Both the position numbers and the translations under genes were made by a program. DNA of 55,805 nucleotides from Trichococcus alkaliphilus (lineage in GTDB: Bacteria; Bacillota; Bacilli; Lactobacillales; Aerococcaceae), in contig NZ_PXZT01000017.1 of NCBI RefSeq assembly GCF_003008695.1, forward strand, positions 1-55,805, read 5' to 3'. Under the pieces are notes generated by a model. It was not told the DNA's origin. It saw only the letters and a program-made list of their open reading frames with translations, and made no database searches. Shown here in pieces: positions 16,345 to 29,189 of this stretch. How positions within the stretch are numbered: position 1 is the stretch's first letter; each line of letters begins with the position of its first letter.

Positions 16345-16373
16345 TTGACTTTGGAGCTATTTCCTACTATCAT
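16345..16373 (+). promoter_or_regulatory. Promoter of tdk
   Basis: TTGACT (16345-16350), a 17-bp spacer and TATCAT (16368-16373), about 175 bp upstream of the tdk start. The rest of the 374-bp gap is the minus-strand murT upstream region and the tdk leader. Confidence 0.7.
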
Positions 16374-16399
16374 TATACGGGATGTTATTCAGTTTTTTT

Positions 16400-16504
16400 A
16401 TCATTCGGTAACCTTGCCGGAGCGGAATGATGAAGGTGAGATAATAGCGGGTCGGAAGCAGGATGACACAAGGGCATCCTTTCTTTTTGCAGGAAATTCC
16501 GACC
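16400..16504 (+). other. Structured tdk 5' leader with two hairpins
   Basis: Hairpin 1 pairs ATCATTC (16400-16406) with GAATGAT (16425-16431). Hairpin 2 pairs GGTCGGAA (16450-16457) with TTCCGACC (16497-16504) and encloses an inner stem AGGATG/CATCCT (16460-16465/16475-16480) followed by a T-rich run. The inner stem plus T-run could be an attenuator. I recognise no known riboswitch. Confidence 0.4.
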
Positions 16505-16548
16505 GATTTATGAAAAATAGGCAAGACGCTGTTGGAAAGGTGGACATA

Positions 16549-17121
16549 ATGGCACAGTTATTTTTTAAATATGGGGCGATGAACAGCGGGAAATCGATCG
16601 AGATCCTGAAGGTTGCCTACAATTATGAAGAGCAGAACAAATCGGTGATGATCTTTACGAGCGCGATAGATGACCGTGATGGTGTAGGCTATGTCTCGAG
16701 TCGGATCGGATTGAAGCGCGAAGCCATTCCGATTGCGGATGATACGGATGTATTCTTGGAAGTCAGCAAAAATCCGAAAAAGCCGGCCTGCATTTTGATA
16801 GATGAATCCCAATTCCTATCCAAAACGCATGTCATCCAACTAGCGCGTATCGTGGATGAATTGGCAATTCCGGTGATGGCGTTCGGATTGAAGAATGATT
16901 TCCAGAACGAGTTGTTTGAAGGCTCCAAATATCTGTTGCTTTACGCGGATAAGATAGAAGAAATCAAAACCATCTGCTGGTACTGTCACAAAAAAGCGAT
17001 CATGAACATGCGTGTCGTGGACGGAAAACCAGTATATGCCGGCGAACAGATCCAGATCGGCGGAAACGAATCCTATCTTCCCGTCTGCCGTAACCATTAC
17101 CACCATCCGCCCTTGTCCTAG
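16549..17121 (+). CDS. tdk: Thymidine kinase
   Basis: Salvages thymidine to dTMP with ATP. The 190 residues include the P-loop GAMNSGKS (residues 9-16), the catalytic DESQF, and the lasso/zinc region with Cys pairs CWYC and C...H near the C-terminus, as in type II (TK1-like) kinases. The ATG at 16549 has GAAAGGTGG just upstream and gives the family length; longer in-frame extensions run through the leader hairpins and promoter. First gene of the tdk-prfA-prmC-ywlC cluster typical of Firmicutes, 42 bp before prfA. Confidence 0.96.
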   Translation: MAQLFFKYGAMNSGKSIEILKVAYNYEEQNKSVMIFTSAIDDRDGVGYVSSRIGLKREAIPIADDTDVFLEVSKNPKKPACILIDESQFLSKTHVIQLARIVDELAIPVMAFGLKNDFQNELFEGSKYLLLYADKIEEIKTICWYCHKKAIMNMRVVDGKPVYAGEQIQIGGNESYLPVCRNHYHHPPLS

Positions 17122-17163
17122 AACAGATACTCAGAAACATAAAAAGAGGAGTTTGAAAAAATT

Positions 17164-18243
17164 ATGTATGATCAATTAGATGCATTCATTATCCGTTATG
17201 AAGAGCTTTCCGAATTATTGAGTGATCCGGAAGTCCAGGCTGACACAAAACGGTTCTTGGGATTGACCAAAGAAGAAGCAGGGCTGCGCGAGAAAGTCGC
17301 GACCTTCAATCGCTATAAAGAGGTGGAAGGGGAAATTGCCGACACCGAAGAAATGTTGTCAGAAAATTTGGATGATGACATGGCTGCTATGGCTAAAGAG
17401 GAATTGAGCGATTTAAAGAAAGAGAAGACCGATCTTGAAGAGCGCATCAGAGTTTTGTTGCTCCCTACCGATCCGAACGATGACAAAAACATCATCATGG
17501 AGATCCGCGGGGCTGCCGGCGGGGATGAGGCTGCTTTATTCGCCGGAAAGCTGTTTGGGATGTACAGCAAATTCGCTGAAAACCAAGGCTGGCGTGTTGA
17601 GGTCATGGATGCGAACATTACCGGCATCGGCGGCTACAAAGAGATCATTCTTATGATCAGCGGAAACGGTGCCTACTCCAAACTGAAATATGAGAGCGGT
17701 GCACACCGTGTCCAACGTGTCCCGGAAACAGAATCTCAAGGACGTGTGCATACCTCCACTGCCACCGTTGTCGTCTTGCCTGAAGCGGAAGAGGTCGAAT
17801 TGAACATCGAAGACAAAGACATCCGTACAGATATCTACCATGCCAGCGGAGCCGGCGGACAGCACGTCAACAAGACGGCATCCGCGGTCCGTTTGACCCA
17901 CTTGCCGACCGGAATCGCCGTTGCCATGCAGGATGAGCGTTCCCAAATCAAAAACCGCGAGAAAGCGATGAAAATTTTACGCACGCGTGTCTACGACAAA
18001 ATTTCTTCAGATGCACAATCAGAATACGATGCGACGCGTAAATCCGCAATCGGTACAGGCGATCGTTCCGAACGGATCCGCACCTACAACTTCCCGCAAA
18101 ACCGTGTCACGGATCACCGTATCGGCTTGACCTTGCAAAAGTTGGATACGATTTTGAGCGGAAAATTGGATGATGTCATCGATGCGTTGATCATGGCAGA
18201 TCAAACGCAAAAATTGGAGTCCTTGAACAATGGGTCAATCTAA
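17164..18243 (+). CDS. prfA: Peptide chain release factor 1
   Basis: Recognises UAA and UAG stop codons in the ribosomal A site and triggers hydrolysis of the finished peptide. The 359 residues carry the universal GGQ in [17 protein letters not shown] (about residue 230), the methylation target of PrmC, and the preceding [25 protein letters not shown] precedes the ATG. Its 3' end overlaps prmC by 14 bp, which fits the functional pairing of factor and modifying enzyme. Confidence 0.98.
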   Translation: MYDQLDAFIIRYEELSELLSDPEVQADTKRFLGLTKEEAGLREKVATFNRYKEVEGEIADTEEMLSENLDDDMAAMAKEELSDLKKEKTDLEERIRVLLLPTDPNDDKNIIMEIRGAAGGDEAALFAGKLFGMYSKFAENQGWRVEVMDANITGIGGYKEIILMISGNGAYSKLKYESGAHRVQRVPETESQGRVHTSTATVVVLPEAEEVELNIEDKDIRTDIYHASGAGGQHVNKTASAVRLTHLPTGIAVAMQDERSQIKNREKAMKILRTRVYDKISSDAQSEYDATRKSAIGTGDRSERIRTYNFPQNRVTDHRIGLTLQKLDTILSGKLDDVIDALIMADQTQKLESLNNGSI

Positions 18244-19078
18244 GGAGCTCACTTACCAGCAAGCATTGCAGAATGGCGCGCTTTTTTTGGAACAAAACGA
18301 GAAAAGTCCGTTGGCTGCTGAAAGGCTGCTTTTGGATCGCTTGGGTTGGACGAAAACGGATCTGTTGATGCGTTTTGCCGAGACGATAACGGAGCAGGAA
18401 TACAAGCAGTATTTCAGCGACATAAATGAGTATGTCGCTGGTAAACCGATCCAGTACATCGTAGGCGTCGAATGGTTCTATGGTTATCCCTTGAAAGTCA
18501 CGGAAGCAACGTTGATTCCGCGTCCGGAAACGGAAGAGCTCGTGCAACGGGCGCTAAAATGCCTGGAAGGGAAAGGGCCGCAGAAGGTCCTCGACATCGG
18601 GACAGGGTCAGGCGCCATTGCCATTGCGATGAAAAAGGAACGCCCGCAGGATGAAGTGACAGCCACCGACCTTTCTGAAGAAGCGTTGGCCGTCGCGAAA
18701 GAGAACGCGGAGCAATTGGATGCCGACATCCGCTTCCTGCAAGGGGATCTGCTGGAACCTGTGCAGCTGGAAACGTTCGACTGTATCCTCAGCAATCCGC
18801 CTTACATCAGCGAAGATGAAATCGGCTTGATGGACCGCTCCGTTTTGGAGTACGAACCGCATTCGGCTTTGTTCGCCGATCATGACGGGTTGGACCTATA
18901 CCAAAAGATGGCCTTCACGCTGCCGTTCCATTTGAAAACGGACGGGTGCCTTTTCATGGAAATCGGGTTCAGCCAAGGTGAAAAATTATTGGAACTCTAC
19001 AAAAAAGCTTTCCCGGATAAAACGGTCACGATCGAAAAAGATCTGTCCGGCCTCGATCGCATGCTGATAGTCAAATAA
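18230..19078 (+). CDS. prmC: Release factor glutamine methyltransferase PrmC
   Basis: Methylates the glutamine of the GGQ motif in release factors using S-adenosylmethionine. The 282-residue protein has an N-terminal helical domain (about 1-85) and a Rossmann methyltransferase domain with [14 protein letters not shown] (SAM site, about residue 121) and the catalytic SNPPYIS (about residue 188). The start ATG lies inside the end of prfA, with GGAG 10 nt upstream. Confidence 0.97.
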   Translation: MGQSKELTYQQALQNGALFLEQNEKSPLAAERLLLDRLGWTKTDLLMRFAETITEQEYKQYFSDINEYVAGKPIQYIVGVEWFYGYPLKVTEATLIPRPETEELVQRALKCLEGKGPQKVLDIGTGSGAIAIAMKKERPQDEVTATDLSEEALAVAKENAEQLDADIRFLQGDLLEPVQLETFDCILSNPPYISEDEIGLMDRSVLEYEPHSALFADHDGLDLYQKMAFTLPFHLKTDGCLFMEIGFSQGEKLLELYKKAFPDKTVTIEKDLSGLDRMLIVK

Positions 19079-19111
19079 GAAAAGAGTCGCCTGTTATCCA
19101 TGGGCAAAAAA

Positions 19112-19144
19112 TGGCTGCGGGCAATTGCCCCGGCTATTTTTTTA
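19112..19144 (+). terminator. Possible terminator or attenuator upstream of ywlC
   Basis: ATGGCTGCGGGC (19112-19123) pairs with GCCCCGGCTAT (19128-19138), with wobble pairs and one bulge, followed by T7. It lies between prmC and ywlC, so it may reduce read-through into ywlC. Confidence 0.6.
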
Positions 19145-19194
19145 ACCTGAACAGCGACGCTGCGTGCCAAACCATTCAGAAAGGAGCATTTATT

Positions 19195-20223
19195 ATGGAA
19201 ACAAAAATATACGAAACAGCAACAATCGATGAGGCAGCCGAATTGCTGAAAGCCGGACAATTGATCGCCTTCCCGACAGAGACTGTCTACGGTCTGGGCG
19301 CTATCGCATCAAATGACGAAGCCGTCAAAAATGTATATAAAGTAAAAGGAAGACCCAGCGATAATCCGTTGATCGTTCATGTATCCGATCGGGAGATTGC
19401 TGAATATGTAGCCTTTGTACCGCAACAAGCAGAAGCCTTGATGGAGGCTTTTTGGCCAGGGCCTTTGACATTGATTTTCCCGATGAAAGAAGGGGTTTTT
19501 GCGCCTACCGTCACTGCAGGCCACAATACCGTCGCGTTGCGCATGCCCGCGCAAGAACAGACGCTGGAATTGATCAGAAAAACCGGTTTTCCTTTGGTCG
19601 GACCAAGTGCGAACACATCAGGAAAACCGAGCCCTACGACAGCCCAACACGTGATGCATGACCTTGCGGGCAAGATTGCGGGCATACTGGATGGAGGGGA
19701 AACCCAGATCGGTTTGGAATCAACCGTGCTGGACTTGACCAATGCTGAAGGACCCGTCATTTTGCGCCCGGGTGCCATCACGGAAGTGCAGCTGGAGCCG
19801 ATCATCGGTAAACTGGCAGGCAGTGCGCAATCAACAAATGAAGCAGAGGCTCCGAAAGCCCCAGGGATGAAGTACCAACATTATGCCCCCGCGCAACCGG
19901 TCGTCCTTATTGATGGAACGGCCGCCGATTGGGCAGCCGTTATTGAAGCGTATAGCGGTGAAGGCAAGCAAATCGGCATTTTGGCATCGGAAGAACAGCT
20001 GGCTGTGCATAAGGATGCAGCGCTAGCTACCTATTCATTGGGATCGAAGGATGATGTGGCGGCTGCATCGCAGCGCCTCTATGCTGGATTGCGTTATCTC
20101 GATGAACAGCCGGTCGATGTGATTTTGGCGGAAGCCTATGACCTTGCCGGCCTCGGGAAGGCATTCATGAATCGTCTGGAAAAAGCGGCTTCTTCAAAAT
20201 ATCCGAAAAAACAGGCGGAATAA
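19195..20223 (+). CDS. ywlC: L-threonylcarbamoyladenylate synthase (Sua5/YwlC)
   Basis: Makes threonylcarbamoyl-AMP from threonine, bicarbonate and ATP for the t6A37 modification of ANN-decoding tRNAs. The TsaC/YrdC domain (residues 1-200) shows AFPTETVYGLGA, KVKGRPSDNPLIVHV, FWPGPLTLIF and GPSANTSGKPSPT. A C-terminal Sua5 domain follows a PGMKYQHYAP linker, making this the longer 342-residue form. The ATG at 19195 has AAAGGAG 8 nt upstream; codons further upstream run through the terminator-like hairpin. Confidence 0.95.
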   Translation: METKIYETATIDEAAELLKAGQLIAFPTETVYGLGAIASNDEAVKNVYKVKGRPSDNPLIVHVSDREIAEYVAFVPQQAEALMEAFWPGPLTLIFPMKEGVFAPTVTAGHNTVALRMPAQEQTLELIRKTGFPLVGPSANTSGKPSPTTAQHVMHDLAGKIAGILDGGETQIGLESTVLDLTNAEGPVILRPGAITEVQLEPIIGKLAGSAQSTNEAEAPKAPGMKYQHYAPAQPVVLIDGTAADWAAVIEAYSGEGKQIGILASEEQLAVHKDAALATYSLGSKDDVAAASQRLYAGLRYLDEQPVDVILAEAYDLAGLGKAFMNRLEKAASSKYPKKQAE

Positions 20224-20305
20224 TCGCCTAATATCCGTCTTTAGCTTACTTTTTACACAAAATATTCAAATCCAGGGGCTTATATGTTTTATTTCTGAAA
20301 ATTTA

Positions 20306-20314
20306 TGCTATACT
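20306..20314 (+). promoter_or_regulatory. Extended -10 promoter of glyA
   Basis: TGCTATACT is an extended -10 element, 58 bp upstream of the glyA start, without a clear -35. No glycine or purine riboswitch-like structure is visible in the 149-bp gap. Confidence 0.5.
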
Positions 20315-20372
20315 CAACTTACATTTTTTATATGTTTAAAATTTTGGAATAATGTGATGGAAGGGTGCAAAC

Positions 20373-21611
20373 ATGGATAAAGAATTATTTGCAGCAATTG
20401 AAAAAGAACGCGAAAGACAAGAGAACGGAATCGAGCTGATTGCTTCCGAAAACTTTGTATCTGAAGATGTTATGAGAGCGCAAGGCAGCATCTTGACCAA
20501 CAAATATGCTGAAGGCTACCCTGGTCGTCGTTACTACGGTGGTTGCGAGTTTATCGATATCATCGAAAATTTGGCGATCGATCGTATAAAAGCTATTTTT
20601 GGTGCAGAATACGCCAACGTACAACCGCATTCCGGTTCGCAAGCAAATATGGCAGCTTACCGTGCATTAGTTCAACCAGGCGACAAAATTTTGGGTATGG
20701 ATCTGAGCCACGGCGGTCACTTGACGCATGGTGCATCCGTGAACTTCAGCGGTCAGACATATGACTTCGTTGCTTATGGTGTGGAAAAAGAATCAGAAAC
20801 AATCAATTATGACACTGTCAGAGAGATTGCCCTGAAAGAACAACCAAAATTGATCGTTGGCGGCGCCAGCGCTTACTCGCGCGCAATCGATTTCAAACGT
20901 TTGAGAGAAATAGCTGATGAAGTCGGCGCTTACTTCATGGTGGATATGGCTCATATCGCAGGACTTTGCGCAACAGGACATCACCAAAATCCGGTTGAAT
21001 ATGCCCACATCGTAACCACAACAACACACAAAACACTTCGCGGCCCGCGCGGCGGCGTCATCTTAGCCAAAGAAGAATTCGGCAAAAAGTTGAACAGCGC
21101 TGTCTTCCCAGGCATCCAAGGCGGCCCTCTGGAGCACGTCATTGCCGCTAAAGCTGTATCATTCTTTGAAGCTGCAACACCAGAATACACGGAATATATC
21201 GGACAAGTCATCAAAAATGCCCAAGCAATGGCTGATGTCTTCAATGCATCCGACCTGCGCGTCATCAGCGGCGGAACAGACAATCACCTATTATTGTTGG
21301 ATGTTACAAGCAGCGGCTTGAACGGAAAACAAGTAGAAAAATTGTTGGATACCGTTGAGATCACTGTCAACAAAAATACGATTCCTTTCGAAACGCTTGG
21401 CGCCAACAAAGCCAGCGGCATCCGTATCGGCACACCTGCCATCACAACAAGAGGCCTGAAGGAAGCAGAAGCACGCAAGATTGCTGAATTGATCGTGGAG
21501 ACTATCCAAAACCACACAGATGAAGCGAAATTGGATGAAGTCCGTGCGGCTGTCAAAGCCATCACTCAAGGTTTCCCATTGCACAAAAAATTAGCTGCAA
21601 CTGAAGCTTAA
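20373..21611 (+). CDS. glyA: Serine hydroxymethyltransferase
   Basis: PLP enzyme interconverting serine plus tetrahydrofolate with glycine plus 5,10-methylene-tetrahydrofolate, the main source of one-carbon units for dTMP and purine synthesis. The 412 residues include the PLP-lysine motif [15 protein letters not shown] (about residue 225), [13 protein letters not shown] and [16 protein letters not shown]. Codon use is strongly biased, as expected for a highly expressed gene. AAGGG precedes ATG. The tdk-prfA-prmC-ywlC-glyA-upp-atp order is conserved in Firmicutes. Confidence 0.98.
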   Translation: MDKELFAAIEKERERQENGIELIASENFVSEDVMRAQGSILTNKYAEGYPGRRYYGGCEFIDIIENLAIDRIKAIFGAEYANVQPHSGSQANMAAYRALVQPGDKILGMDLSHGGHLTHGASVNFSGQTYDFVAYGVEKESETINYDTVREIALKEQPKLIVGGASAYSRAIDFKRLREIADEVGAYFMVDMAHIAGLCATGHHQNPVEYAHIVTTTTHKTLRGPRGGVILAKEEFGKKLNSAVFPGIQGGPLEHVIAAKAVSFFEAATPEYTEYIGQVIKNAQAMADVFNASDLRVISGGTDNHLLLLDVTSSGLNGKQVEKLLDTVEITVNKNTIPFETLGANKASGIRIGTPAITTRGLKEAEARKIAELIVETIQNHTDEAKLDEVRAAVKAITQGFPLHKKLAATEA

Positions 21612-21622
21612 TAGATTATCGA

Positions 21623-21650
21623 AGAGCTGTCCCTGGTGGGCAGCTCTTTT
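21623..21650 (+). terminator. Terminator of glyA
   Basis: AGAGCTGTCC (21623-21632) pairs with GGGCAGCTCT (21638-21647), one wobble, followed by T residues. Confidence 0.85.
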
Positions 21651-21654
21651 CTTC

Positions 21655-21817
21655 GGTCGGAGCAGATCGTAGAGTTGAAAATAGCGAACAGCCGACGAAA
21701 GACCGCTATGTCGGCTGAACAGAGTACAAAGGTTACCGAAGAGCAAACGAACGACCACTATGTCAGCTGAACGTAAAGTGAACAACACCGAACAGCCGAC
21801 GACCGCATCCCTCATCC
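21655..21817. repeat. Hairpin repeat array, family A (three units, exact 52-bp period)
   Basis: Units start at 21689, 21741 and 21793, exactly 52 bp apart. Unit 1 has the hairpin CAGCCGAC (21689-21696) with GTCGGCTG (21710-21717). Unit 2 keeps TGTCAGCTGAAC and unit 3 restarts with CAGCCGAC. Each spacer ends in ACCGAA or a close variant. The sequence from 21655 to 21688 resembles the 3' half of an earlier unit. It directly follows the glyA terminator and is homologous to the unit at 6032. The remaining gap to upp holds no gene. Confidence 0.75.
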
Positions 21818-21953
21818 TAAAAACAAGAATAACCGGAGTTGGTCCATCTCTAAACTTAGCTTTCAGTGTTTTCTCATCGTTTTATTTCTGGTATTTGTAG
21901 CGGTTTTCCATTACAATAGGTTGAGCAAAAATAGGAAAGTGGGGCAAAAGTAT

Positions 21954-22589
21954 ATGGGAGAATTCCATGTAATGAATCACCCGTTGATTCAACACAAATT
22001 AACAATCATCCGCGAGAAAGACTGTGGTACAAAGGTATTCCGTGAAGTAGTAAGCGAAATCGCGATGTTGATGGCTTATGAAGTAACAAGGGACATGCCT
22101 TTGGAAGACATCGAGATCGAAACGCCATTGGTGAAGACGACTCAAAAAACATTATCAGGTAAAAAGGTTGCCATCATTCCGATCTTGCGTGCAGGTTTAG
22201 GGATGGTAGACGGTTTCTTGGCGATGCTCCCTGCTGCAAAAGTTGGCCATATCGGCATGTACCGTGACCATGAAACATTGGAACCAGTCGAGTATTTCGT
22301 GAAATTACCGACAGACATCCAAGAACGTCAATTGTTCATCGTTGACCCTATGTTGGCGACAGGCGGATCAGCTATCGCAGCCATCGAAGCTTTGGAAAAG
22401 AGAGGCGCATCGCCATCATCCATGAAGTTCATCTGTCTTGTGGCAGCTCCAGAAGGAATGGAAGCATTGCATGCAGCTTATCCGGATGTGGATATCTATG
22501 CAGCATCTTTGGATGAAAGATTGGACGAAAACAGCTACATCCTGCCTGGGTTAGGTGACGCTGGCGACCGGTTGTTCGGCACAAAATAA
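21954..22589 (+). CDS. upp: Uracil phosphoribosyltransferase
   Basis: Salvages uracil to UMP with PRPP. The 211 residues show the family start [31 protein letters not shown] and the PRPP loop [15 protein letters not shown] (about residue 130). The C-terminal [13 protein letters not shown] belongs to the uracil-binding part. The ATG at 21954 is chosen because it gives this conserved N-terminus and follows GTGGGG; an in-frame ATG at 21921 has no ribosome site. TACAAT at 21912-21917 may be its -10. It ends with a strong terminator, so it is separate from the atp operon. Confidence 0.97.
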   Translation: MGEFHVMNHPLIQHKLTIIREKDCGTKVFREVVSEIAMLMAYEVTRDMPLEDIEIETPLVKTTQKTLSGKKVAIIPILRAGLGMVDGFLAMLPAAKVGHIGMYRDHETLEPVEYFVKLPTDIQERQLFIVDPMLATGGSAIAAIEALEKRGASPSSMKFICLVAAPEGMEALHAAYPDVDIYAASLDERLDENSYILPGLGDAGDRLFGTK

Positions 22590-22697
22590 GCGTTCAAAAT
22601 GGCATCGAGGCAATTGTGTCCATAATTGTCGAACAGTCAATATTATCATGAGAACGATCTTCCCATTTACACAATCTTGAAAAATGAATATAAAGAG

Positions 22698-22740
22698 CTG
22701 AGCCGGAAATCCGATGGGTATTTCTGGCTCAGTTTTTTTT
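22698..22740 (+). terminator. Terminator of upp
   Basis: CTGAGCCGGAAAT (22698-22710) pairs with ATTTCTGGCTCAG (22720-22732), one mismatch pair, followed by T8. Confidence 0.9.
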
Positions 22741-22983
22741 GTGCAAGTTAAGTTTGTTATACTTCAATCGCTTAATGTTACAGTGCCGACGGGTTTGAAG
22801 GGTAGTATGAAAGGCAATAAATTTGCTTTTATTTCCCCAGTCGAATCACTTTTTGATCAGCCATCGAATTTTCATAATTCTATAAATATATTTATGTATT
22901 GAGTATCTTTGATTATGAAGGCGGTATCTTTTCATCATTTTCATAAAAAGGCCGAAAATATCCTTATATTCTGTAGATTTGCT

Positions 22984-23012
22984 TTGAATTTAGATAAACT
23001 TGGTGTTATGAT
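22984..23012 (+). promoter_or_regulatory. Candidate promoter of the atp operon
   Basis: TTGAAT (22984-22989), a 17-bp spacer and TATGAT (23007-23012), about 180 bp upstream of atpB. The 22741-23190 region is AT-rich and holds no convincing gene. In particular no atpI is seen where many Firmicutes have one. Confidence 0.55.
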
Positions 23013-23175
23013 TAGCGATGTTGAACAGATGTGCAAAGAAACTTATGAAATAGCCACTTATTGTGACTAGAGTATGGGAGGTCCAGCTGAATTAGTTGTC
23101 TACTTTTACGAATGTCTTTTAAAATAGTGTAGCATGGACTAGGTTTGGCGTAGCTGTTTTTTTTATTTGTATTGA

Positions 23176-24181
<1,006 letters not shown>

Positions 24182-24220
24182 TAGGGACCAGAAAGACAGA
24201 TAACTACAGGAGGGATGATA

Positions 24221-24724
24221 ATGACAGCCAATCTCGTATTGGGAGAGATCACCGCTTTAGGTGATACGATTGTCACGCTGTTGTCATTTCTGATATTGAT
24301 GGCTCTTATCAAGAAATTCGCATGGAAGCCTTTGATGAAGATCTTAACGGATCGGGAAGAAATGATACACACAAATATTGATAAAGCAGCAACAGCGCGC
24401 GAGAATGCCGAGAAGAAACACGCGGAAGTCGATGCGCAGCTGATAGAAGTCAGAACAACAGCGAGCGATATTTTGAACAGGGCTCAAGCGGAAGGCAATG
24501 AAATACAAAAGAACATCATCAAAGAAGCAAAAGAAGATGCACTACGGATCAAACAAGTGACCCAAAAAGAGCTCGAACTCGAAAGAAAACAAGCTCTTGA
24601 AGGATTGCGCGCCGAAATTGGAGTCATATCATTGGAAATTGCTGAAAAGATCCTCGACAAGGAGATCAATCATGAAGACCAACAAACTTTGATCGAAGCA
24701 TTCATTGAAGGGCTGGATGATTGA
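24221..24724 (+). CDS. atpF: ATP synthase Fo subunit b
   Basis: Peripheral stalk subunit of 167 residues: one N-terminal membrane helix (DTIVTLLSFLILMALIKKFAW) followed by a long charged coiled coil with many Ala, Glu and Lys residues. The ATG at 24221 has AGGAGGG 7 nt upstream; an in-frame ATG at 24215 would abut the ribosome site. Its 3' end overlaps the atpH start. Confidence 0.95.
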   Translation: MTANLVLGEITALGDTIVTLLSFLILMALIKKFAWKPLMKILTDREEMIHTNIDKAATARENAEKKHAEVDAQLIEVRTTASDILNRAQAEGNEIQKNIIKEAKEDALRIKQVTQKELELERKQALEGLRAEIGVISLEIAEKILDKEINHEDQQTLIEAFIEGLDD

Positions 24725-25244
24725 TATGGACAAGGACGTCAAAGCAAACGCTACTGTAGAAGCCTACGTGCAAGCCTACTATAACCGCCTGACAGATTCG
24801 AAGACTGCAGATAGACTCTATCTTGATCTGTCCCAGTTAAAGGATGCCTTCAATCATGCAGACGCCGCAGCGGGCGAGAAGCCGAATCTTGATTTGGCAG
24901 TGAAGTATCTCGCTCCTGAGACGCTTCAGTTTCTCGAGGGACTCCAAGATAACCTTGATAACGAAGGTATCTTGGCTTCCATCAAAGCGTTCAATGGACT
25001 GTATGAAAATAAAAAAGAGTTCGTGAATATGAAGTTGATTTCTGCGGTTCCTTTAACAGCGGAACAAAAAACGCGCATCATGGACAAAATGGAAAAAAGA
25101 ATCGGGGAAGCGACCTTCTTTGTGACTGAAGTGATCGATCCCACGGTGATGGGCGGCGTCCGGTTGGAGTCAGAGAACCACTATTTCGACAATACCATCG
25201 CTACAAAGTTGAAAGAAATGAAGAGACATATCCTGAAAGATTAA
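24717..25244 (+). CDS. atpH: ATP synthase F1 subunit delta
   Basis: About 175 residues linking the F1 head to the b-subunit stalk. An N-terminal helical domain ([12 protein letters not shown]...) is followed by the conserved C-terminal [26 protein letters not shown]. The start could be ATG 24717 or ATG 24726; I use 24717 because AAGGG lies 4 nt upstream, although the second is possible. Overlaps atpF by 8 bp. Confidence 0.93.
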   Translation: MIDMDKDVKANATVEAYVQAYYNRLTDSKTADRLYLDLSQLKDAFNHADAAAGEKPNLDLAVKYLAPETLQFLEGLQDNLDNEGILASIKAFNGLYENKKEFVNMKLISAVPLTAEQKTRIMDKMEKRIGEATFFVTEVIDPTVMGGVRLESENHYFDNTIATKLKEMKRHILKD

Positions 25245-25266
25245 TAGGGTTGAAGAGGTGAATAAT

Positions 25267-26778
25267 GTGGCTACTGAAAACGAAGATTTAAGTTCATTGA
25301 TCAAAAATAGGATCAACACTTTTCAATCTGTATCAGAGTTTGAAGAAATTGGAAAAGTTACCTACATCGGTGATGGAATCGCACGCGCGAAAGGTTTGGA
25401 GAACGTTATGTCCGGTGAATTGTTGGAGTTCTCCAACGGTTCCATCGGTATGGCCCAAAACCTGGAGATGACTGATGTCGGTATCATCATTTTTGGAGCT
25501 TATGAAAACATCCATGAGGGCGATATCGTCAAACGTACAGGCAAAATCATGGAAGTACCGGTCGGAGATGCTTTGATCGGGCGCGTTGTAGATGCGTTAG
25601 GCAGCCCGGTGGATGGCTTAGGCAGCATCGAAACAACCGGCACAAGACCGGTTGAAAATGCAGCGCCGGGCGTCATGGATCGTCAATCCGTCAGACAACC
25701 TCTTCAGACCGGCCTTAAAGCATTGGATGCTTTGGTGCCTATAGGTCGAGGCCAACGTGAGCTGATCATCGGCGACCGCAAAACCGGGAAAACAAGCATC
25801 GCAATCGATGCCATCATCAACCAACGCGGCAAGGATGTTATCTGCATCTACGTCGCAATCGGACAAAAGGAATCGACAGTCCGTAATATGACGGAAACGT
25901 TGAAAAAATATCATGCGATGGATTATACGATTGTCGTGACTGCCAGTGCCTCGCAATCCGCGCCGATGCTCTACATCGCGCCTTACGCTGCTACAGCGAT
26001 GGCAGAAGAGTTTATGCACAAAGGCAAACACGTCCTTATCGTGTACGATGATCTTTCCAAACAGGCGGCTGCTTACCGTGAAATGTCCTTGCTGTTGCGC
26101 CGTCCGCCAGGCCGCGAGGCGTATCCAGGGGATGTCTTCTACTTGCATTCCCGTCTGTTGGAACGCTCAGCAAAATTGAACGATGAATTGGGCGGCGGTT
26201 CCATCACCTCCCTGCCGATCGTTGAAACGCAAGCGGGAGATATCTCAGCTTATATTCCGACGAACGTCATCTCCATTACGGATGGCCAGATCTTCTTGGA
26301 AAGCGATCTATTCTTCTCGGGAATCCGTCCGGCACTATCTGCCGGTCTGTCGGTTTCCCGTGTCGGCGGTTCTGCTCAAATCAAAGCTATGAAAAAAGTA
26401 TCCGGCACGCTGCGTATCGATTTGGCAAGTTATCGCGAACTGGAGGCATTCACTCAGTTCGGTTCGGACTTGGATGTTTCCACACAGAAACGTCTTAGCC
26501 GCGGCCGCAGAACCGTGGAAATACTGAAGCAGGACTTGCACAAGACCTTGGATGTCGAAAAACAAGTTCTCATTCTCTATGCATTGACGCACGGATTTAT
26601 CGATTCCATTCCGGTGCAGGACATCGAGCGATATGAGTCCGAGTTATTCAAATTCGTCAAAATGTCCTATCCTGAACTGTTCTCCATCATTGCGGAGACA
26701 AAAGACTTACCACCTGCGGAAGACCTGGATGAAGCGCTTAGTGCATTCGCGGGCATCTTTATTCCGCACGTCGAGTAG
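25267..26778 (+). CDS. atpA: ATP synthase F1 subunit alpha
   Basis: Non-catalytic nucleotide-binding subunit of the alpha3-beta3 hexamer, 503 residues. It shows the P-loop [59 protein letters not shown] and the signature [17 protein letters not shown]. The P-loop has Lys where Gln is usual (GDRQTGKT). GTG at 25267 is preferred because AGAGG is 8 nt upstream; the GTG at 25258 abuts it. Confidence 0.97.
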   Translation: MATENEDLSSLIKNRINTFQSVSEFEEIGKVTYIGDGIARAKGLENVMSGELLEFSNGSIGMAQNLEMTDVGIIIFGAYENIHEGDIVKRTGKIMEVPVGDALIGRVVDALGSPVDGLGSIETTGTRPVENAAPGVMDRQSVRQPLQTGLKALDALVPIGRGQRELIIGDRKTGKTSIAIDAIINQRGKDVICIYVAIGQKESTVRNMTETLKKYHAMDYTIVVTASASQSAPMLYIAPYAATAMAEEFMHKGKHVLIVYDDLSKQAAAYREMSLLLRRPPGREAYPGDVFYLHSRLLERSAKLNDELGGGSITSLPIVETQAGDISAYIPTNVISITDGQIFLESDLFFSGIRPALSAGLSVSRVGGSAQIKAMKKVSGTLRIDLASYRELEAFTQFGSDLDVSTQKRLSRGRRTVEILKQDLHKTLDVEKQVLILYALTHGFIDSIPVQDIERYESELFKFVKMSYPELFSIIAETKDLPPAEDLDEALSAFAGIFIPHVE

Positions 26779-26815
26779 ATTGGATAGCATGTACAGATAA
26801 TATTGAGGTGATAAT

Positions 26816-27736
26816 ATGGCAGAGTCTTTAATAGACATCCGGAAACGCATTGCTTCCACAAAGAAGACAAGTCAAATAACAAGCGCCATGCAAATGGTAT
26901 CTGCCTCCAAACTGATCCGCGCCGAGCAAAAGGTGCGGGGATATCAGCTTTATGCAGCAAAAATACGCGAAATCGTAACACACATAGCCAGCACGCAATT
27001 ATCTCTGCTTGAGGAGCATGGCCATGTGTCAGCAAGCGATCAAGTTCTGGTCGACTTTCACGATATGTTGATTGAACGCCCGATCCGCAAAACAGGCTAT
27101 CTGATCATTTCCTCCGATAAAGGTTTAGCTGGAGGCTACAACAGTTCGATACTGAAAGCGACAAAAGATATGCTTGCGATCGACCATGCTTCAAACGATG
27201 AGTTTGTCGTGTTGTCGGTCGGCGGAGCGGTCGCTGATGATCTCAGAAAGAGCGGCATCGAAGTTGCATTCGAAATCAGGGATCTCAATGACCAACCCAG
27301 CTTCACGGAAGTCAGTGATATCGTAGTGAAGGCAATCCAGCTTTATCGTGATGGTGCTTTTGATGAGTTGTACGTTTGTTACAAACATCATGTCAACGCT
27401 TTGATCTCAGAGTATCGGGCTGAAAAAATGCTGCCGTTGACGGACTTGGATTCCCATGAAGCGGTCGGTTACGAAGTCGATTATCTTTTTGAACCAAACA
27501 AAGAAGAAATTTTGGAAATTTTACTTCCGCAATATGCGGAAAGTTTGATTTACGGCGCCATTATCGATGCTAAATCATCCGAGCATGCTTCACGCATGAC
27601 GGCCATGAAGAGTGCCACCGATAATGCGACCAATATGATCAACGATATGACGATTCAGTACAATCGAGTGAGACAGACTGCGATCACGCAAGAAATCACC
27701 GAAATTGTCGGTGGAGCTTCTGCTCTTGAAAATTAG
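26816..27736 (+). CDS. atpG: ATP synthase F1 subunit gamma
   Basis: Central rotor shaft of 306 residues. N- and C-terminal helices form the coiled coil that turns inside the alpha3-beta3 head: N-terminal LIDIRKRIASTKKTSQITSAMQMVSASKL, C-terminal SRMTAMKSATDNATNMINDM...QEITEIVGGASAL. ISSDKGLAGGYNS is the conserved central motif. GAGGTGATA precedes ATG. Confidence 0.97.
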   Translation: MAESLIDIRKRIASTKKTSQITSAMQMVSASKLIRAEQKVRGYQLYAAKIREIVTHIASTQLSLLEEHGHVSASDQVLVDFHDMLIERPIRKTGYLIISSDKGLAGGYNSSILKATKDMLAIDHASNDEFVVLSVGGAVADDLRKSGIEVAFEIRDLNDQPSFTEVSDIVVKAIQLYRDGAFDELYVCYKHHVNALISEYRAEKMLPLTDLDSHEAVGYEVDYLFEPNKEEILEILLPQYAESLIYGAIIDAKSSEHASRMTAMKSATDNATNMINDMTIQYNRVRQTAITQEITEIVGGASALEN

Positions 27737-29188
<1,452 letters not shown>

Positions 29189-29189
29189 G

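Noticed and set aside
20224-20372. Glycine or purine riboswitch upstream of glyA
   Set aside because: The 149-bp gap is AT-rich and shows none of the conserved helices or core motifs.
22714-22902. A 62-codon open frame after upp
   Set aside because: The start lies in the upp terminator and there is no ribosome site; low-complexity sequence.
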